Positions 52,993 to 61,448 of a stretch of 64,000 bases of DNA are shown one piece after another (position 1 is the first letter of the stretch; every line of letters begins with the position of its first letter). The stretch spans positions 3,287 to 67,286 of the forward strand of contig CAJOIX010000002.1 in assembly GCA_905234815.1 (NCBI GenBank). The letters run 5' to 3'. Position numbers and translations under genes: made by a program. Source of the DNA: an uncultured Prevotella sp. (GTDB lineage: Bacteria; Bacteroidota; Bacteroidia; Bacteroidales; Bacteroidaceae). The notes under the pieces were generated by a model. That model had not been told where the DNA came from and did not search any database. It saw nothing but the letters and a program-made list of their open reading frames with translations.

Positions 52993-54021
52993 TTAAATAC
53001 TCAATTTCCGTTGCAGCGACTTGCTTACAGCTAATACATGACGACCTTGTTTTTGCAAATCATTGCGCATGGCATGAACTTCGTTCAAGAATACTGATGC
53101 TGCTGTTTGCAGAGCGTTCGGGCGCCGCAACCGTTTATTGGCTTTACCATTGACGATTACGCGTATGCCTTTATTAACAACTTCCACCACAATATCACGT
53201 CCTGCCCAGACTGGATCACCATCATAATGAATCACGCCTTCAGTGCTGCGATGCACCACAAGCCGCTTGGTTCTAAATGTATGTATAAAGGAACTTTTGT
53301 CCAAAGTTTTGTTAAACATTTCGATGCTAATCTGTGGAGCATCAATGAGTTTAAACGGTTCCATCACAATCACATCAAGCAGTCCGTCGCTCATAGAAGC
53401 CTGCGGGGCAATATAAGCGTTGTTTCCATATTGCGAGGCGTTGGCACAGGAAACCAAGAAGGCCTTATAGCGCTGTGTGCCACTCGCATCTGTAATTTCG
53501 TAAGTCTCTGGTTGATAGCGTAATCCTTCTTTGAGGATTTGTTCCAGATAAGTCACAGGACCGCGCTTACCTGCCTCTGAAAATTTCTGACTTACGAAAG
53601 CATCAAAACCCATGCCGCAAGTACAGAAGAATGGATGTCCATCAATAAGTCCATAGTCAAGTTCGTGCACTTCGAAAGCATTGATGACATCTAAAGCTTT
53701 CTTGACAGAAAGAGGTAAAAAAAGATGGCGTGCCAATCCGTTTCCAGAACCGCATGGTACTATTCCCAATGCTGTTTGCGTACCAATAAGTCCTCGTGCA
53801 GTTTCATTTACAGTTCCATCACCTCCTACTGCCACAACAGCGTCCACGCCGTTACGAGCAGCCATTGTTGCCAAATCGGACGCATGCCCAGCATGAGTGG
53901 TAAAAGTAATATCGAATTCGAACTTCTCGACATCGACAGATTTCTCCAACAATGGCATAAGAGCCTGTTTGTCGGATGTACCAGAATGGGGATTGACTAT
54001 AAACAGTAACTTCTTTTTCAT
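52993..54021 (-). CDS. Diacylglycerol kinase-like lipid kinase (YegS/DgkB family)
   Basis: 342 aa. The N-terminal DAGK catalytic domain (1-135) has FIVNPHSGTSDKQ, VVAVGGDGTVNETARGLIGT and LGIVPCGSGNGLARHL. A C-terminal NAD-kinase-like beta domain (about 140-320: HELDYGLIDGHPFFCTCGMGFDAFVSQKFSE, SDGLLDVIVMEPFKL, VIHYDGDPVWAGRDIVVEV) completes the fold. It should phosphorylate diacylglycerol or a related lipid at the membrane for phospholipid recycling; the substrate is not fixed by sequence. It lies 33 nt upstream of the DUF3078 gene. Confidence 0.92.
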   Translation of the reverse strand: MKKKLLFIVNPHSGTSDKQALMPLLEKSVDVEKFEFDITFTTHAGHASDLATMAARNGVDAVVAVGGDGTVNETARGLIGTQTALGIVPCGSGNGLARHLFLPLSVKKALDVINAFEVHELDYGLIDGHPFFCTCGMGFDAFVSQKFSEAGKRGPVTYLEQILKEGLRYQPETYEITDASGTQRYKAFLVSCANASQYGNNAYIAPQASMSDGLLDVIVMEPFKLIDAPQISIEMFNKTLDKSSFIHTFRTKRLVVHRSTEGVIHYDGDPVWAGRDIVVEVVNKGIRVIVNGKANKRLRRPNALQTAASVFLNEVHAMRNDLQKQGRHVLAVSKSLQRKLSI

Positions 54022-54056
54022 TACCTCACCAATCGTCCTGTATATTTACACATAGT

Positions 54057-54101
54057 CCCTCTGCTGATACTGGTTCGGAAGAATCAAGTCTGAGCAGAGG
54101 G
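54057..54101. repeat. Intergenic inverted repeat with 9-bp arms
   Basis: CCCTCTGCT (54057-54065) and AGCAGAGGG (54093-54101) form perfect arms around a 27-nt loop, 33 nt past the DUF3127 stop. No T run follows on the minus strand, so it may be an atypical terminator or a processing site. Confidence 0.5.
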
Positions 54102-54133
54102 ATTTAGCGTTATAATTCAAACTTCAAATGCAA

Positions 54134-54520
54134 TTAGAAAGGCAGATCATCGGCCTGTTCTTCTGCTGGCGCTGCATCTTGAGGTGGGAAGGGAGCCTGC
54201 TCAGGAGCGGCCTGTGTAGGAGCTGCGGCGGCAGCTGGTTGTGCGGCGTTCAAATCAACCTGACGCACATCAAAGGCACGGATATCTGTGTACCAACGAC
54301 CTTGATATTCTCGAGCATCAATATCAAAGGACACATTCACAACCTGGCCTAACTGTATATTAAAACGGGCAAGACGATCAGAACCAAACACGCGAAAAAC
54401 CATCTTGCGGGGATAAGCATCCAGTGTCTCAATAACGAAATCCTGTGCTTCCCATTCGCCACGGGCTGATACACCACTACGTTTTTCCAATGCAGCAATA
54501 ACTTTTCCTTGTAATTCCAT
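54134..54520 (-). CDS. DUF3127 OB-fold protein with SSB-like acidic tip
   Basis: 128 aa. Residues 1-90 are the DUF3127 domain, an OB-like fold: MELQGKVIAALEKRSGVSARGEWEAQDFVIETLDAYPRKMVFRVFGSDRLARFNIQLGQVVNVSFDIDAREYQGRWYTDIRAFDV. The tail (91-123) is Ala/Pro/Gln-rich and disordered, and the last residues are EEQADDLPF. This three-part layout copies single-stranded DNA-binding protein SSB, whose C-terminus ends in DDDIPF and docks repair proteins. A role in ssDNA binding is inference. It is transcribed divergently from dnaN, 164 nt away. Confidence 0.82.
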   Translation of the reverse strand: MELQGKVIAALEKRSGVSARGEWEAQDFVIETLDAYPRKMVFRVFGSDRLARFNIQLGQVVNVSFDIDAREYQGRWYTDIRAFDVRQVDLNAAQPAAAAAPTQAAPEQAPFPPQDAAPAEEQADDLPF

Positions 54521-54607
54521 TTTTTGAAATCTCTAAAGATTGAACATTTTCTTTTCGTCTGCGAAATTAGTAAAAACTTCAAAATTGCTAAAGTTTTCAT
54601 CCTTTTT

Positions 54608-54638
54608 TTTGTTGTATCTCGAGAAATTTGTACTTTTG
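54608..54638 (+). promoter_or_regulatory. Promoter of dnaN
   Basis: TTTG (54608-54611), 19 bp, then TACTTTTG (54631-54638): a full consensus match, 45 nt before the ATG. Confidence 0.8.
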
Positions 54639-54683
54639 TAGCATTGAAAAATAATCGAAAAAATACAATAAAAACAATCAACA

Positions 54684-55808
54684 ATGAGATTTACAGTATC
54701 CAGTACTGCTTTGAGCAGTAAATTACAGGCACTCTCTAAGGTCATCAACAGCAAAAATTCTATGCCCATTTTGGAGTGTTTCCTTTTCGAAATCAACGGT
54801 CAGCAGCTTTCGATGACAGCCAGCGATGGTGAGAATGTGATGAAAAGCACAATTGCTCTTGACGCTGCCGATGCTGATGCACGCTTTGCTGTGCCCAGTG
54901 CAACTGTACTTGAAGCCATGCGCGAACTTCCAGAGCAGCCGTTGCAGTTTGATGTTGATTTAAACAGCAAGAATATCATCATCCATTACCAAAATGGTGT
55001 ATATAATTTCACTGCCCAAAACGCAGACGAATATCCCCTTGTGCAACCTATTTCTGGAGATTCCCGCACCATTAATCTCTCCTGTGAATTACTGAGCGAG
55101 AACCTCAACCGCACACTATTCGCAACTGGTCAGGATGAATTACGCCCGGTGATGAATGGTGTATATTTTGACTTGACCTCTGAAGGTCTGGCCATCGTAG
55201 CCAGCGATGGTCACAAACTGGTTCGCAACATTAATTTCAACATTAAGACCGACCAGCCCGCTGCCTTCATTCTTCCTAAGAAACCCGCTACTCTACTCAA
55301 GAATATTCTGGGAAAAGAGGCTGGCGATGTAACCATTCAGTTCAACGAACGGAATGTAGAAATAACCTTCACTGATACAGTTCTGAACAGCCGACTCATC
55401 GAAGGTCGCTATCCCAACTATAATTCAGTGATTCCGAAAAACAATCCCAACCGCCTGACCATTGATCGTAAGGTATTCATCAGCGCTCTACGCCGTGTAC
55501 TACCATTCGCCAGTGAAAGTTCTCAGCAGATACGTCTGACGTTAGAAATGGGATTGATGAAATTATCTTCACAAGACATCGACTTTTCAACCAGCGCAGA
55601 AGAGAAACTTACCTGCGACTATACAGGACAGAACATGAGTATTGGCTTCAAGGGAAGCTCACTCACAGAAATTCTCACCAATCTCGATTGCGAAAACGTT
55701 GATTTGCTACTGGCTGATCCAAGTCGTGCTGGCATCATCGTTCCTTCTCAGCAAAAGGAAGGTGAAGATGTGCTGATGCTCATCATGCCAATGTTGCTCA
55801 ACGACTAA
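54684..55808 (+). CDS. dnaN: DNA polymerase III beta subunit (sliding clamp)
   Basis: 374 aa, normal length. It forms the ring clamp that holds replicative polymerase on DNA. Three clamp domains are visible: 1-120 (MRFTVSSTALSSKLQALSKVINSKNSMPILECFLFEI), 130-245 (LLSENLNRTLFATGQDELRPVMNGVYFDL; LVASDGHKLVR-type segment) and 246-374 (LIEGRYPNYNSVIPKNNPN, the C-terminal VLMLIMPMLLND). The hydrophobic binding cleft and the conserved C-terminal MPM tail are present. It is monocistronic, with a promoter and terminator of its own; dnaA is not nearby. Confidence 0.97.
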   Translation: MRFTVSSTALSSKLQALSKVINSKNSMPILECFLFEINGQQLSMTASDGENVMKSTIALDAADADARFAVPSATVLEAMRELPEQPLQFDVDLNSKNIIIHYQNGVYNFTAQNADEYPLVQPISGDSRTINLSCELLSENLNRTLFATGQDELRPVMNGVYFDLTSEGLAIVASDGHKLVRNINFNIKTDQPAAFILPKKPATLLKNILGKEAGDVTIQFNERNVEITFTDTVLNSRLIEGRYPNYNSVIPKNNPNRLTIDRKVFISALRRVLPFASESSQQIRLTLEMGLMKLSSQDIDFSTSAEEKLTCDYTGQNMSIGFKGSSLTEILTNLDCENVDLLLADPSRAGIIVPSQQKEGEDVLMLIMPMLLND

Positions 55809-55830
55809 TAATAATCATTGTAAACACAAT

Positions 55831-55877
55831 AAAGCCCTCGTAGTTTTTTGCAAGAAAAGCTACGGGGCTTATTTTCA
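55831..55877 (+). terminator. Terminator of dnaN
   Basis: AAGCCCTCGTAG pairs with CTACGGGGCTT (one bulged T) over a 16-nt loop and is followed by ATTTTC. The next gene starts a few nt later, so the DUF4835 gene may depend on read-through or on a promoter inside the stem region. Confidence 0.75.
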
Positions 55878-55879
55878 AT

Positions 55880-56779
55880 ATGAAAAAGCTCCTTACACTG
55901 ATATTACTATTTCTAACGCTCGGTGCAAATGCACAGGAGCTACAGGCTCGTGTGACCATCAACCACAGCCAGATTCAAGGCACAGACGTCTCTATTTTCG
56001 ATAATCTGCAAGAGACGCTGGAACAGTTTCTCAATGATCAGCAATGGACCAATCTCCAGTTTCGACAGAACGAACGCATCAATTGTTCGTTCAATATCAC
56101 TGTGACCAAATACGATCAGAGCAACAATTTGTTCACGTGTAAGGCGCTTATACAAGCCAATCGCCCAGTTTACAATGCCGCATACACCACCGCAATCTAC
56201 AACAACACTGATAACGATTTCAATTTTGAATTCACACAGTTCCAGCAGTTGGCCTTCAACGAAGAAACTGTAGATAATCAACTCACTGCCCTACTGGCCT
56301 ATTATGCTTATCTTATCATTGGACTTGATTTGGAAACCTTTGCACCAATGGGTGGGGAAGAATGCTTATTGCGATGCTACAACATTGCCAACAATGCACA
56401 AAGTCTGAACTTCACTGGGTGGAAATCGTTCGATGACAACAGAAATCGGTATGCCATTATTAACGATTATCTCGATACTGGCATGGAACCCTTTCGTCGT
56501 CTTCAATATAACTACTACCGATTGGGACTTGATGAAATGGCGAATAATGTTGAACGCGGACGAACCAATATCTCTACTACATTGGAAGAAGACTTGAAAC
56601 AATGTCACGAAAATCGTCCTTTGTCGCTTCTGCCGCAAATATGGACAGACTATAAACGTGATGAACTGGCCAATATCTATAAAGGCAAAGGCACACAGAA
56701 AGAAAAAGAAACAGTCTACGAAATACTCTTTTCCATCAATGCCAGTCAAAGCAACGCATGGGATCAAATAAAACAATGA
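55880..56779 (+). CDS. DUF4835-containing secreted protein
   Basis: 299 aa with a signal peptide (LLTLILLFLTLGANAQ). The rest is one DUF4835 domain: ELQARVTINHSQIQGTDVSIFDNLQETLEQFLNDQQWTNLQFRQNERINCSFNITV, RPVYNAAYTTAIYNNTDNDFNFEF and YYAYLIIGLDLETFAPMGGEE. The family is specific to Bacteroidetes and is usually found beside recN. No function is known. It starts 3 nt after the dnaN terminator T run and 4 nt before recN, so it is translated together with recN. Confidence 0.85.
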   Translation: MKKLLTLILLFLTLGANAQELQARVTINHSQIQGTDVSIFDNLQETLEQFLNDQQWTNLQFRQNERINCSFNITVTKYDQSNNLFTCKALIQANRPVYNAAYTTAIYNNTDNDFNFEFTQFQQLAFNEETVDNQLTALLAYYAYLIIGLDLETFAPMGGEECLLRCYNIANNAQSLNFTGWKSFDDNRNRYAIINDYLDTGMEPFRRLQYNYYRLGLDEMANNVERGRTNISTTLEEDLKQCHENRPLSLLPQIWTDYKRDELANIYKGKGTQKEKETVYEILFSINASQSNAWDQIKQ

Positions 56780-56783
56780 ACCA

Positions 56784-58442
56784 ATGCTGACCGAACTAAC
56801 CATACAAAATTATACCATTATTGACAGTTTGAATGTAAACTTTCATAATGGCTTTTCCGTTATCACCGGCGAAACCGGAGCCGGCAAGAGTATTATTTTA
56901 GGTGCTATCGGCTTACTTACTGGCAACAGAGCTGATCCTAAAACACTCCGCAATCCTGAGAAGAAATGCATTGTGGAGGCGATTTTTGACATCCGCCAGA
57001 ATCCGCTTCTCGATTTTTTTCAAACAAATGAGATAGATACAGATGGCGAAGAATGTATCCTCCGTCGTGAAATTCTCCCAAGTGGCAAGTCGCGTTCATT
57101 CATCAACGATACTCCCGTAGGACTTTCCCAGATGAAGGAGCTTACGGCACACCTTATCGACATTCATTCGCAACATCAAAACTTACTTCTTGAAACGGAA
57201 GATTTTCAGCTCAGTGTGCTCGACACCGTGGCCAACAATCAAGAATTGCTTGTACGTTACCGCACTGCTTATGCCAACATGAAACAAGCAGAGCAACAAT
57301 TAAACGCAGCAAAACAAGAGATTGAGGCAACACGCGAACAGGAAGATTTTTTACGTTTCCAATTTAACGAACTCTCCAATGCACATCTGCAAGAAGGTGA
57401 AGAAGATGACTTGATTGAATCAATAAATACGCTCAGCCACTCTGAAGAAATTAAGGAAGGGCTCTATCATGCATCGCAATTACTTTCTTCCGAACAAGGA
57501 GTTGTCAGCCAACTGAAGCAAATCGATGTCCATCTTAATCGAGTTTCATCCGTTTATCCAGCCTTATCTGAATTGCCCGAGCGTATCAATTCTTTACTCA
57601 TTGAAAGTAAAGATATTTCATCAGAGGTGTCGGCGCATTTAGAAAAGATTGATTTCGACCCTGCTGAACTCGACAAGATGCAAATCCGCCTGGATCAGTT
57701 ACAATCACTCAAGCAAAAATATAAAGTCGATACAATCGGTGAACTTATCACCCAACTTTCAACGCTTAACACTCAGCTATCAGCACTTACCGACAGCTCG
57801 GCACATTTAGAAGACCTTGAGTCTGCTGTCGCAGATAGTAAAAAGGAATGCTTGACGATTGCATCCAACTTGACGAAATTACGCCAAGACGCTGCCCGCA
57901 TGGTGGAAGAAAGAATGAAGAAAGACCTACAAGCCTTAGGTATGCCTAAAGTGCAATTCCAGGTTCAGCTCTCCCCCATCCTCTCAGGTCTGTCGTCTAA
58001 GGGTTCAGATGCTGTTGAGTATCTCTTCAGTGCTAACACCACACCCCTGCTCCCCATCAGTCAAATCGCATCGGGCGGCGAAATAGCTCGAGTGATGCTC
58101 TGCTTGAAAGCGCTTCTGAGTGAAACACATGGTCAACCTACCATCATCTTTGATGAGATAGACACGGGTGTCAGTGGTGCCATTGCCGAACGCATGGCAT
58201 TCATCATGGACAACATGGGCAAGGCAGGACGCCAAGTCATCTCCATCACACACCTGCCTCAAATTGCCGCCAGAGGTCTTCATCACTACCGTGTAGAAAA
58301 GCACGATACCGCTGATGGAACAAATAGTAACATGAAAGAATTAAACAAAGAAGAACGCATTCACGAACTCGCTCAAATGCTCAGTGGAGTGAACATCACT
58401 GAAGCTGCCACTTTGCAAGCCCAAGAACTTCTCAAAAATTAA
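56784..58442 (+). CDS. recN: DNA repair protein RecN
   Basis: 552 aa, an SMC-like ATPase for double-strand break repair. Head motifs: Walker A GETGAGKSIILGAIGLL, ABC signature QIASGGEIARVMLCLKALL, Walker B TIIFDEIDTGVSG, and SITHLPQIAARG (H loop). The Q loop region HSQHQNLLLETEDF is also typical. The middle (about 150-370) is a coiled coil. The length and order are as in E. coli RecN. It lies 4 nt after the DUF4835 gene. Confidence 0.97.
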   Translation: MLTELTIQNYTIIDSLNVNFHNGFSVITGETGAGKSIILGAIGLLTGNRADPKTLRNPEKKCIVEAIFDIRQNPLLDFFQTNEIDTDGEECILRREILPSGKSRSFINDTPVGLSQMKELTAHLIDIHSQHQNLLLETEDFQLSVLDTVANNQELLVRYRTAYANMKQAEQQLNAAKQEIEATREQEDFLRFQFNELSNAHLQEGEEDDLIESINTLSHSEEIKEGLYHASQLLSSEQGVVSQLKQIDVHLNRVSSVYPALSELPERINSLLIESKDISSEVSAHLEKIDFDPAELDKMQIRLDQLQSLKQKYKVDTIGELITQLSTLNTQLSALTDSSAHLEDLESAVADSKKECLTIASNLTKLRQDAARMVEERMKKDLQALGMPKVQFQVQLSPILSGLSSKGSDAVEYLFSANTTPLLPISQIASGGEIARVMLCLKALLSETHGQPTIIFDEIDTGVSGAIAERMAFIMDNMGKAGRQVISITHLPQIAARGLHHYRVEKHDTADGTNSNMKELNKEERIHELAQMLSGVNITEAATLQAQELLKN

Positions 58443-58463
58443 TTAGATTAAAATACCCGAAAG

Positions 58464-60158
58464 ATGAAAAAAATACTCCTGCTGACATTATTTATCACCT
58501 TTTCGCTACTCTCTTTTGCCCAACCTGCACCAATAAAAAAAGCGGCAAAAGCCGTTTATCGACTAACCACTTATAACCAGCAAGGTGATATCCTGACTAC
58601 AACCTATGCCATTGCGCTCTCGTCTCAAGGTGAATGTGCTGCACAGTGGACGCCTTTTGTCGGTGCTGCACGTGCTACTCTTGAAGACAAAACAGGTAAA
58701 ATCTATCCTGTTGAAACCATTTTAGGAGCTAACGAACTCTACAATGTCTGCCGCTTTAAGGCAGAAGGACCCTTAACCGCACTATCGCTTGCATCTAAAC
58801 CCGTAACCTCGGGAAACAAAGTGTGGGCATCTCTACCCAATAAATTCGGAAAAACGGAAGAAACATCTATAAATAAAGTAGAAATATTCAACGAGAAATA
58901 CAATTATTATACCTTATCAAATCCCTTCGCAATCCCGTCTTCTTTTAGTGGACTGGCTCTAACTAATGCCGCAGGACAGGCTATAGGACTCATACAAGTA
59001 TCTGCACAAGGTGAAGCTTCGGCTATTGATTTGTCATTCATCCGTACGTTACAAATCACCGATGCACTGGCCATCAATGATCCCACATTGCTCACCACAC
59101 ACATTCGTTTGGCTCTTCCACAAAATAAAGAACAGGCCCTCACGCTTCTTGTCTTGATGGGACAACGTTCTGATTCGCTCACACGAGTGAATTATATCCA
59201 CGATTTTATCCGTCAGTTCCCTTCCGAAATTGATGGCTATCAGGCTCTGGCTGAAGAAGAATTGCGTGCCAAACATTATGGTGAAGCCCATAGCCAGCTT
59301 CAATATGCTATTAATAAATGCGACAAGAAGGATGAAGCGCATGCCGCATGGGCCAAGCTCATCTATCAGAAAAACATATGGTTTCCACAAGATGTTGCTG
59401 ATGAATTCACCATCAGCAATGGTCTCCAAGCCATTCGCACAGCATATAAGCTCCAGCCCCTACCAGCATACAAGCATCAGGAAGCGCAATTGCTTTTCCT
59501 GCAAAACCAATATGCAGAAGCTCTTGATATTTTTCTCTCGCTAACCAAGACAAACATTCGTAGTGGAGAAATCTTTTTTGAAGCCTCGGCTTGTAAAGAG
59601 GCATTAAAAGCACCTACTGAAGAAGTAATCTGCCTACTTGATTCTGCTGTCAACGTACATCTTGCTACCGAGCCACAACTGGCAGCACCTTATGTACTTT
59701 CGCGAGCTGACGCATGGAATCGTGCAGCTAACTACCGAAAGGCTGTCAGCGATTACAACCTCTACGACAGCATCAACGGCGGACGTCCCATTTCACCTGA
59801 ATTCTACTATGTTCGCTCGAAGTGTGAATTGCAAATCCGACAATTCCAACAAGCACTCACTGATTTAAACCGGGCATTGTTGCTCGATAGCCGCAACTCG
59901 CTTCTCTGGGCCGAAAAAGCTGCACTGCATTTACGTTTCAAGCAATACGAAGATGCCATTCGGGCTTCAGAATTTTGCTTAAAATTTGATGAACAAAATA
60001 CCGATGCAATGATTGTGGCAGGAATAGCCTTAGATGCTCAAAGTAAAGACAAGGCGCGTAGCAAGTCTGAAGCCAGTGAGAACAAACAGAAATCAATTGC
60101 CTTTTTTGATCGTGCCAAGGCTCTTGGCGACAATCGCGGCGACGCATACAGGAAATGA
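58464..60158 (+). CDS. Exported TPR protein with degenerate trypsin-like N-terminal domain
   Basis: 564 aa. Signal peptide (LLLTLFITFSLLSFAQ), then a region (about 28-205) that reads like a serine-protease fold: a loop pair TYAIALSSQGECAAQWTPFVGA and the substrate-pocket-like FSGLALTNAAGQAIGLIQV. The catalytic His, Asp and Ser are not where expected (the GDSG-like Ser is replaced by GLAL), so it is likely a binding pseudo-protease. Residues about 225-560 are TPR units (YQALAEEELRAKHYGEAHSQLQYAINKCDKKDEA; YYVRSKCELQIRQFQQALTDLNRALLLDSRNSLLWAEKAALHLRF). It follows recN by 21 nt and overlaps the NhaC gene by 4 nt. Confidence 0.8.
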   Translation: MKKILLLTLFITFSLLSFAQPAPIKKAAKAVYRLTTYNQQGDILTTTYAIALSSQGECAAQWTPFVGAARATLEDKTGKIYPVETILGANELYNVCRFKAEGPLTALSLASKPVTSGNKVWASLPNKFGKTEETSINKVEIFNEKYNYYTLSNPFAIPSSFSGLALTNAAGQAIGLIQVSAQGEASAIDLSFIRTLQITDALAINDPTLLTTHIRLALPQNKEQALTLLVLMGQRSDSLTRVNYIHDFIRQFPSEIDGYQALAEEELRAKHYGEAHSQLQYAINKCDKKDEAHAAWAKLIYQKNIWFPQDVADEFTISNGLQAIRTAYKLQPLPAYKHQEAQLLFLQNQYAEALDIFLSLTKTNIRSGEIFFEASACKEALKAPTEEVICLLDSAVNVHLATEPQLAAPYVLSRADAWNRAANYRKAVSDYNLYDSINGGRPISPEFYYVRSKCELQIRQFQQALTDLNRALLLDSRNSLLWAEKAALHLRFKQYEDAIRASEFCLKFDEQNTDAMIVAGIALDAQSKDKARSKSEASENKQKSIAFFDRAKALGDNRGDAYRK

Positions 60159-61438
60159 AGAATACATTAGGCCTCATTGCACTGTCACCCCTACTGGTAT
60201 TTGTAGTTGTCAATACAGCTACAGCCCTTATGGTGGGCGATTTCTATAAAGTGCCCATCTCGGTGGTTTTCCTTATTTCGTGTATTTTTGCCGTCTTGGT
60301 TGTTGGCAAAGGAAAAACACCTGACCGCATCAAAACATTTAGCAAGGGAGCAGGTTCAACCAATATTCTACTCATGATTTGGATTTTCGCCATGGCAGGA
60401 ACCTTTACCGCCACTGCGAAAGCAATGGGCAGCGTTGATACTACAGTCAATCTGATACTTTCACTCCTACCTGCGAATATGTTGCTGCCAGGTTTGTTTG
60501 TGACTGCGTGTTTGGTTTCATTTTCCATTGGCACAAGCGTTGGAACCATTGTGGCACTGGTGCCTATTGCAAGCGGACTTGCACAGTCGTGCGACATCCA
60601 TATGCCGCTAATGATAGCATCTGTAGTTGGTGGTGCCTTCTTTGGCGATAATCTTTCTTTTATTTCCGACACCACTGTTGTTGCAACAACCACTCAAGGG
60701 TGTTCCATGCGCGATAAATTCAAAGTCAACGCTTTTATCACGATGCCCGCAGCCATAATAACCTTGGTTTTATATCTCATTGTAGGTCATTCGCAGTCAG
60801 TGCATCTCCACGAATTGCCCTCCATTAATCCTTGGGCAGTGCTTCCCTACTTAGTAGTCATCTTGGGCGCATTTGTTGGAATGCATGTACTTTCTGTACT
60901 CAGCGTAGGATTACTTACAGCGGCTGCTATTGGACTTGCCAATGGTAGTTTCTCTGTACTTTCATTGATGACAACGATGAGTCTTGGAATGTTGAGCATG
61001 GGTGAGCTCATTCTTGTATCGCTCATGGCTGGCGGGTTATTGGAACTCATTAAACAAGCGGGTGGTGTTGATTTCATCATTGAGAAACTTTCACGAAAGC
61101 TATCCGGAAAACGAAGCGCTGAATTTTCAATTGGCGCATTGGTATCATTGGTTGATGCTTGCACAGCCAACAACACCATTGCCATACTTACTGTAGCAGA
61201 CACTGCTAAGCACATAGCTAAAACCTTCAATGTGGACCCACGCAAAACAGCCTCAATACTCGACACTTTTTCGTGCTGTATGCAAGGTCTCCTGCCCTAT
61301 GGTGCCCAATTACTTATGGCCGCAGGGTTGGCAGCAATTAGTCCCATGGAAATCATTCCTTATCTCTATTATACATTTATCTTAATCATCTCCGTCTGCG
61401 GAGCCATTATCTTGCGCTATCCACGCAGATATTCATAA
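60155..61438 (+). CDS. NhaC-family Na+/H+ antiporter
   Basis: 427 aa with about 10 to 12 membrane helices. It should extrude sodium in exchange for protons. Conserved segments: IWIFAMAGTFTATAKAMGSVDTTVNLILSLLP, SFSIGTSVGTIVALVPIASGLAQ, ASVVGGAFFGDNLSFISDTTVVATTTQGC (with the GDNxSxxSDTT motif typical of NhaC) and ANNTIAILTVADTAKHIAK. The start overlaps the previous gene (ATGA). Members also include malate:lactate antiporters, so the ion partner is inferred. Confidence 0.9.
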   Translation: MKNTLGLIALSPLLVFVVVNTATALMVGDFYKVPISVVFLISCIFAVLVVGKGKTPDRIKTFSKGAGSTNILLMIWIFAMAGTFTATAKAMGSVDTTVNLILSLLPANMLLPGLFVTACLVSFSIGTSVGTIVALVPIASGLAQSCDIHMPLMIASVVGGAFFGDNLSFISDTTVVATTTQGCSMRDKFKVNAFITMPAAIITLVLYLIVGHSQSVHLHELPSINPWAVLPYLVVILGAFVGMHVLSVLSVGLLTAAAIGLANGSFSVLSLMTTMSLGMLSMGELILVSLMAGGLLELIKQAGGVDFIIEKLSRKLSGKRSAEFSIGALVSLVDACTANNTIAILTVADTAKHIAKTFNVDPRKTASILDTFSCCMQGLLPYGAQLLMAAGLAAISPMEIIPYLYYTFILIISVCGAIILRYPRRYS

Positions 61439-61448
61439 ATTCAATACT

